64,000 bases of DNA from Adiantum capillus-veneris. Lineage: Eukaryota > Streptophyta > Polypodiopsida > Polypodiales > Pteridaceae. The notes under the pieces are model-generated. The model did no database searches. It saw nothing but the letters and a program-made list of their open reading frames with translations, and was not told where the DNA came from. Position 1 is the stretch's first letter; every line of letters begins with the position of its first letter. The position numbers were made by a program, and so were the translations under genes. The stretch is taken from the NCBI GenBank assembly GCA_014529385.2, contig CM043958.1, positions 120,167,518-120,231,517 of the forward strand, in the 5' to 3' direction. Below, piece by piece: positions 49,801 to 57,910 of this stretch.

Positions 49801-52800
49801 TTGGCCATGGAAAAGCAATTACATGAAAAGCCTTCAAATTCAAAAGCAATGGCTCCCAAAAGTTGGCGTTCAATTCAGCCAGTGCAAAATCCAGAAATCC
49901 GTATGCTGCCACATTAGCACAACCAACGCAAAAATCTAGCAGTCCGTACAGTGTGTCAGCGTGATCCATACAGCCAACGAGCCTCTTTCATTCTTTTTTT
50001 TTCTAGTGTCCCTAGGGCCCCATTGGACGGGATCCTATAAGCTGGAACAACTTATAAGTCTTTGTCTTGCCAATTGGACGTGCCACGTCATAATTTTCTG
50101 ACATACCCCCCTCTTGAAAGAATTATGATCGCCCTCGATTACGCCTGCAAAAATAGACATAAGCCATAAACCAATTCAGTAGACACTGACTCTAAGTACC
50201 AACGCACTAGACGACGCAAATCTAGCATTTGCACAAAAGACGACTCAGTCAGTGCACAATCTAATTATATCCAAATCAATCACATAAAAAATTTCATTCC
50301 AGATCTAAGACCATGATTCTTGGTAACATATTTAGCAATCGCATCTAGATCCACACCGAACCTCACTGATGTCGGATTAGCTAATTCTTATTGCGATCAT
50401 GTCTCTAGATTCTTAAGATCGAAATGTTGCAGTCATTTCGTCTTTCTACCCCGCATTCAAATAAAATCACATGAGAGAGTACACATCAATCAGCTTCAAG
50501 TTTGGGAATTCCCATTTTCTATTTCCTTATCCATAAAGTCATATAGTAGAATACTGTCAGCAAGGGAAATCCCTGAAAGGGAAATCAGTGACTTTATTCC
50601 GTCTAGGTAATCTGTAACAAAGTAGCAGAGTGACTCCCCTCTCGTGCAGTCCCATCTGCACCAGATTCAACCCTGTTGATCTGCGGGATCTTTCGGAATA
50701 GATGGCAGATGCAGCTAAGCCGAAAGCCTTAAAGTAAAGTTCCAAAATCTGAGGAGTATCTGCTAGGTCCTCCTCCTCCATCCACTTCGCATCCAATGTC
50801 GGATAGTTCTTGAATTTTGCTAAGAATCGCCAAATCACTTTACCGGCGAGTATCTGTTTTGGAACGAGTATCTCCTCGCTCTCTTCCACTTCAGGCTCCC
50901 TTTCAACTGGCACCTCACCCTTAAAAGGTTTCAAGTGACTCACATCTTCCAAGTGTCTAGCAACTTGAGTCTGAAGGATTCATCATTTATCTTTTCTTGG
51001 ATCTGGAAAGGGCCATAATACCTCATGTTGAGCTTTGGAAAAGCTGCTCCTTTCCCTTTTGTTTCCTTAGGCGTGCCTTCTCAAAACGTAGTAGCACCCA
51101 ATCATCCTTCTTCAACTTCAAGTCGCGTCTATGTTTATCTACTGCCTTCTTATGCCATGCTTGAGACTTTTCGAGTGCCTCGCAAACCTTGGCAAAAGCA
51201 GTGTCCAAATCCCTCGTATATTGGTCTGCTTCAAAAATCGTATCCTTGGTGCTTAGAAATGGAGGGACCTTCCTACCACCTTCGATTACCTCAAATGGTG
51301 CCTCCCCGTTGAAGAGTGGACCGTGCTATTGTAGGCAAATTCCACCAAAGGCAAGTAAAAATCTGTGCAATGAACAGTTTTGCCAAATGCTCAGGCTTGA
51401 CCGTCTTTTTTACTGGAATAAAATGAGCTTGCTTGCTAAATCTGTCAATAATTGTCCAAATGCCATCGTGCCCACTTTGAGTCTTGGGAAGATCAAAGAT
51501 GAAATCCATAGCAATGCTTTCCCAAGGGTGGGAGGAAATGGGTAAAGGCTCTAGAAGTCTTGGTGCCTTATGCCTGTCAAACTTGACCTTTTGGCATACT
51601 AAGCAACTGCGAACAAAGTCGTCCACATCCTTTTTGAGCCTCGGCCAATAGAAGTAACGCTCAACCCCCTTCAAGGTGGTATCTATGCCGCGGTGGCCTA
51701 AGAAGGGTGGACAATGGCACTTTGTCAAAACCTTTTGCCTCAAAGGCTGTGTGACACACAACATCGTTTTCCGTATCAAATAGTCGTCCCGTATGGAATA
51801 TCCTGAAACTGTCTCCCCACTTGTATCCGAGTAAAAATGTCAGTAAAGTCAAGATCTGTGGCGTACACGGTACTGGTCGACCATATCCTCGAAGCTTCTA
51901 TAATCTATCGCGGAAATAGCCAAAACCAAGGGCTTCCGAGACAATGCATATGCCACTAAGTTCTTCTGTCCTGAACATGGACAATTTGGAAGTGAAATTG
52001 TGACACCATATTAGCCCATCGCATCTGTTTTTCTCAAAGTTGCTTCTGTGACAAGAAGTGGCGTAAACTCTGATGATCCGTAAAGACTGTGAAATCAGCT
52101 CCGAGTAAATAGGGTCACCACTGTGTAAGAGCATGGATAACTGCCAATAGCTCTTTTCCATAAGTCTGTGCTACCAACTCTGAACGTGAAAACATCCTGC
52201 TCTTGTAAGCAATGACATGGCCTTCTTGCATCAAAACTGCTCCCAGACTACGACCACAAGTATCACAATAAACTTTGAATGTCTTTTGCAAGTCTCGCAA
52301 AGCCAACACTGGTCCAATAGTCAATTTCTCTTTGAGAGTCTGAAAGGCGATAACCTCTCTCGGCCTCCACGTGAAAGAGACTCCTTTCTGAGTCAGTAAA
52401 TGCAAAGAAGCAGCTATCTTTGCAAACTTTCAAATGACCGCCGATAGTAACAGCACAAGCCCAAAAAGCTTCGAACTTCATGAACATTCTTTAGGTCAGG
52501 TCAATCACGAATAGTCTCAACTTTGGCAAGGTCCATCTGCAATCTTGCTAAGATGATGTGCCCCAAGAAATGTATCTCGGACAAGAAAATTTACTCTTTT
52601 TCACGTTGATAATCAATCTATGCTTCCGTAATGCTTGAAAGACCTGTGGCAGATGATGTATGTGCTCTACTTCATTCTTGGAGAAAACTATAATGTCGTC
52701 AAAGAAAGTGCCCACAAAAGATCGATATTCTCTAAAAATCCTATCCATCATTCGATTAAATGTTGCTCGAGCATTCGTCAGTCCAAAAGGCATAACCAAA

Positions 52801-55800
52801 TATTCGTATAAACCAAAGGTTGTCCGGAAAGCTGTCTTGTAAACATCCCCCGGAGCAATTCAGATCTGATGATATCCACTCTTCAAATCAATTTTGCTAA
52901 AGCACGAGGATCCCTGTAGTCTGTCGAGAATATCATCGATCCTTGGGATAGGTCATCTGTTCTTGATGGTCATTTTATAGAGAGTTCTATAGTCAATGCA
53001 CATTCTCCAAGATCCGTCTTTCTTTAGTACCAGCAATATCGGAGAGCAGAAAGGTGACGTGCTAGGTTGAATGAGACCCTTTTCTAGAAGTTCTATTACT
53101 TGGGTTCATTATTTCTTCATTCAAGGCTCCACTAACTTGATAAGGTGGCCAGTTTGGTGGTGTACTTCCAGGAATCAAATCAATCCTATGGTCCTCAGGA
53201 CGAGGTGGAGGTAACTCGCCTGGTCAAGGTGGAACCACACGTGTTGTACGGTACGTGGAAGTACGTACTGTACGTAATCCTGTATGGGTAAATTTTTTAT
53301 GTACGGAAAAATACGTGGCATTGGTAAAAAAGAATAGAAACCACAAAAATAAATGTCAGTTTCAGAGACAAAGCTACAGAATTTGTCAATTTGATGTTTT
53401 ACAACTTTGATTATGTCTAAATTCTATATACAACAGCTAGAGACTCAAGAATCGCATACCTGACGCAGTGACGTGCGATATGCGCCTGCGGGCACTGAAG
53501 TTTGAACTTGTACGGTGTACCTGTTTACCTATTAGACTCATCACTTATAGACTGCTATCATGAGTCATGACGTCAAAAGAGCAAGACAATTATGAGTTAA
53601 GACAACTGGACAGTCACAAGACAATGAACATTTAACAAACAGAGTCCATACTAATGTGAATGTCACAACTGACAACAGCTGTCAGGACTCAGCTACAAGT
53701 CACAAATCACAAATGTGGAGTCTATCAAGATAGCTCCTAAAAGAGCATACATCAAATGAAAATAACTAGTTGGCTGCTGCCAACTAAAATGTCTAGCAAA
53801 TGGTGACCTCAAAACTCATCATCAAAGGCAGAGGATGAGGAAACTAAAGAAAGCATGTCTCCATCAGTCAAGACATTGCCCTCCTCATCATACTCTGGCT
53901 CTACCATTGCAAGGCAAGGTGCCTGCAAGTCTGGATCAAAATCCTCCTCCTCCTCCTGAGTGTGAATGAGAGGCACTACCTCACCCGTACGTCGCCGAGG
54001 TGTACGAATAGGCAATTTCCCCTTGCGAATCATCTGCTGCCGTGCAATCCCTGGATCTACAGCTCTCTCACGGAGTGGAATACTGTAAGCACGTGCGCGT
54101 GATCTAGTCACACGCCTATCCACACTCTCCAACTCCCTGTGGAGCATGCGAAGAATATCCTCCTGCTCGTTCCGAATCTGCTGATCCAACGTCTCTGTAG
54201 TTGGATCATCCATCAGCTTCACTTTTGCAGGGTCAGCCTATTCAACATTCAAACTTCAAAGTATAAACAACTGTGACCATTGACTTGTATACAACATTAT
54301 ACATACTAATACTACATTGAGCAATGAGAACAAAGCTCAACAAACCTACTCGAGTGTCCCCAAAGCATGGTAGGAACGTACAAGCCTCATGTTGGCCCTA
54401 CAATATACTAGCTTCTCTAGCTGTGAAGTGTTAAGCCGATTGCGGCTTTTCGTATGAATCAAGGAGTAGGCACTCCAATTGCGCTCACAAGCGCCTGCTG
54501 AGCAATCCTACAATGGCAAGTGCAATGGTAGCATCAATACCATAAAACTTGAGGTCAGTCAATAGTGACCTCTGTGTGTCAAAATCATACCTGTGAGAGC
54601 AAGCGTAGAGCAATAGTAGTCAGACGTGGAAGGCCCTGTCTACCATAGTTTTGCCACCATGTGAGAGAAAGCTTGGTGGCCTCTGAACGTAGCGCCACTG
54701 CTCCTGTGAATGACAACCCCAAGTTATTCATGAAACTGCTCATCTCCGCATCTATCTGCAACTGCTCCTCAATGCTAAACATGTGGTTGATGTACTCGTC
54801 CTTCAAGGCCAAAAGACTACTCTCATAAAACAACTATGGGGTCTTGTAGAAAGGGTAGAGTATTGCAGCCATCCCATGAATGGGACGACTCATAAACTCC
54901 CATCGACTCTCGACAAGAGCTAGGACATCATCTCAACTGCAAAAAACCCAAGCAAACATGTGTCAGGACTCAGGAAATTACAAGTAGAGATTATGGGTAT
55001 AATGTATTTAAGTATTAAGCTCAGCTTATCGATCTTGTGACAAGGATTGGTGTCACGTGACACATCCAACCCTATGTGTCCGTGAACAAGCTACACCATA
55101 ACAGGGTTCAGTCAGTCCAGTCAGTCTAGATTTAGAAGTGATCTGGCACTTTTGTGAGTCTATCCGTAGACCGTGCATGCCCAGTCACTTAGTGTAGATG
55201 CATATCCTCTGGTTGCACACAGCATTATCATCAGAATTCCCATTAGAATCCATTAGAATCAATTAGGAGAATTTTCCAATATTTTAGTCTATTTTTCCTA
55301 TTTTTGACATTTTTCACTTATTAATTTAAGTGACTTCCCAAAAAAAGTAGGTAGGGTAATTTTGCTAAGAAAATATATAAGCAAACCTAAGTTAGCACTA
55401 AATGGCAGAAGAGGCAGCAGGAGCTCTACGCTCAACAGGAAACTTCTCAACAGGACCCCCCAGGAGACCTAGCGTTTTTGGAGCAGAAGCCTAAAGCTAG
55501 CGTTTTAAGATCAAATCAGCCCTGGCGTGTTGGTGCACAGCAGATCAGCCCCGGCACCATCGCTACACAGTAGATCAGCCTAGCGTTTTTGCATTTGCAG
55601 AACCACGGCGACAGAAAGACCAACTTCAGTCCCTAGCATTTTTTTGATTTGCAGCACAACCCTAGCGTTTGCAGATTCATCGCGACGGAAAGTCAAGTAC
55701 CATTAGCGTTTTCAGTTTTCAGCAGTTAGACATCGCAGATCAAGTCCCGAACCTCGCAGATCTCACCTTCCCGCAGCAGTTCCTCGCCGCACGGTCAGTT

Positions 55801-57878
55801 TCCGCAAGGTTTACAGTTTCAGCCTGGAAAACGCAGATTTCAGCATCTGCGTTTTCAGCGCGTAGTCGTCGCATCGTCGTCATCGACATCATCACCAACA
55901 TAGAGTCAGAATTCAGCAAATAGAAGATTAGCAGATTTCAGCCCATAGCGTTTTTGGACAGAAAGTAGAAAGATTGCAGATTCCAGCCCTTAGGTCGACT
56001 TCGTCATCACCGTCGTCATCGTCGACATAGCCTAGACTTGCATCAATCTCATACATACCATTTGTACCAAATTGTGCAATCAATAGTAGACCATTCTCGC
56101 CAACGAGAGTGGGGCCTTCGGAGGAGGGTTTTACAACGTCTCTGGTGTCGTATCTCTCTTCTATCTCTATCTCTTAGTCTCATACACTTACACGCACAGT
56201 GTCCATTCACTTTGTTTGTGATCATAGCACTTTCCATTAAGAACGGAAGGCTCTACCTTCCATAAGAACTAAAAGGAACCCTTGAGCACAGTTCGGAGCA
56301 CTCATCTTGAGCAAAGCGCAAACAATCATTCCGCTGCACCTAACACTTGGCAAGCCATGATATGCCCCTTCATTTGCATGAAGAGGTGATAAACCAAACC
56401 CAATGTGGATCCCTCCATGTCGGTGACCCACAGCAACACGTAGATGGGCTGCAGCCTGCAATGCCACTGTCAAACTTTGCACTTCAGTCCACAATGCATC
56501 ATCTAGCACCCGTCTCTGAATGGCTTTGCATTTCTCATTTTGTGAGTCATGCATCTCTCTCCACTTTGGGTCCACAACAGTTTGGAGAAGTGGATCCCTC
56601 AGCTTCAAGAGTCTGCAAAACTATGTACATGTATGCAAATCTGGTCTTGGATGGCCGCACCATGTCAAGAGCATTGTGGCTGCGAAATATGGCTAAAGCC
56701 TGATGCTTCTTTCGGAAAAATGTAGTAATCCGAGTAGCATCAGTCACTATGGGCTGCACCCAAGGTAGTTTCCCTATATCCTCCATGAGCAAATCTAGAC
56801 AATGGGCTGCACAAGGAGTCCAAACAATACCTGGAAACTCAGCCGACACCATTTCCCCATTGCTACATAGTTGGATGCATTGTCTGTAACCACCTGTACC
56901 ACATTATCTTTACCCACATCCTCAATGGCTTTCTTGATATGCTTGTAAATGAACTCTGCAGTAATCTTCTCTCCTGCTTTCCCTGCATCCACAGCGCGTA
57001 AGAAATAGGTACCAAGGCAGGAGGAGACAAGAATGTTGATGATATGGCGCCTGCGTATATCACTCCAGCCATCGGAAATAATAGTGCAACCAAACTGCTG
57101 CCAACCTGCCTTTACTGGGACCAATGCCTTGTCTATCAAGGCTTTCTGCTCGTCAAGCATAGTGGTGCGCATCTTCTTGTACTCAAGTTTTGACCAAGAA
57201 TCTGTCGCACCAACCTGTGCAATGGCTCTAACCATCCTCTTCCACTAATCAGTTCTCAAGACATTGAAGCTAATGTTGCACTTGATTAGAGTGCGAGCAA
57301 TCTCCATCTCAGCCACTCTCTGCCGCTCCTTTACCCAAGATTTGGAATTCACCCGTGAAGGCAAAGTAGTCTGTCTCGACGCATGCACATCACTGTCCTC
57401 TTCATCCTCGTCTACTTCCATGATCCGTGCTCTCTTTCTACTACCAGATGGCTGTCCCATAGGTGTTGACTGAGACTCAAAAATGTCATCTCCTTGTACA
57501 CCAAACTCTCCAAGATGAGCATCTTGCAGCGCATCCTGTGTCTGCTGAGTCCCTTTAACAGAGTTTGTTGCCAACTCTCTTGGAAAGTTATCAGCAATTA
57601 GCATATCTTTCACAGCTTTGGGCACTTTCTTGCACGCACTACAGTTGTTTGTGCATTGAATCCCTGTCAAATGCCTCACAACACGTGTGATTGTACTTGT
57701 GAGCGAGAAACCACAATACTTGCATGACCATTCGCGACATCCGGAACCCTTTTGAGTTGGAGTGTTGACAATACGGATGACATTTGTGTGTTCCTTCCAA
57801 TAGGGATTGGTCGGCTTCGGCATTCTTGCTCCTATTGCAAGATTCAAGAGCATTGAACAAGAATCACGCGAACAAAAA

Positions 57879-57910
<32 letters not shown>

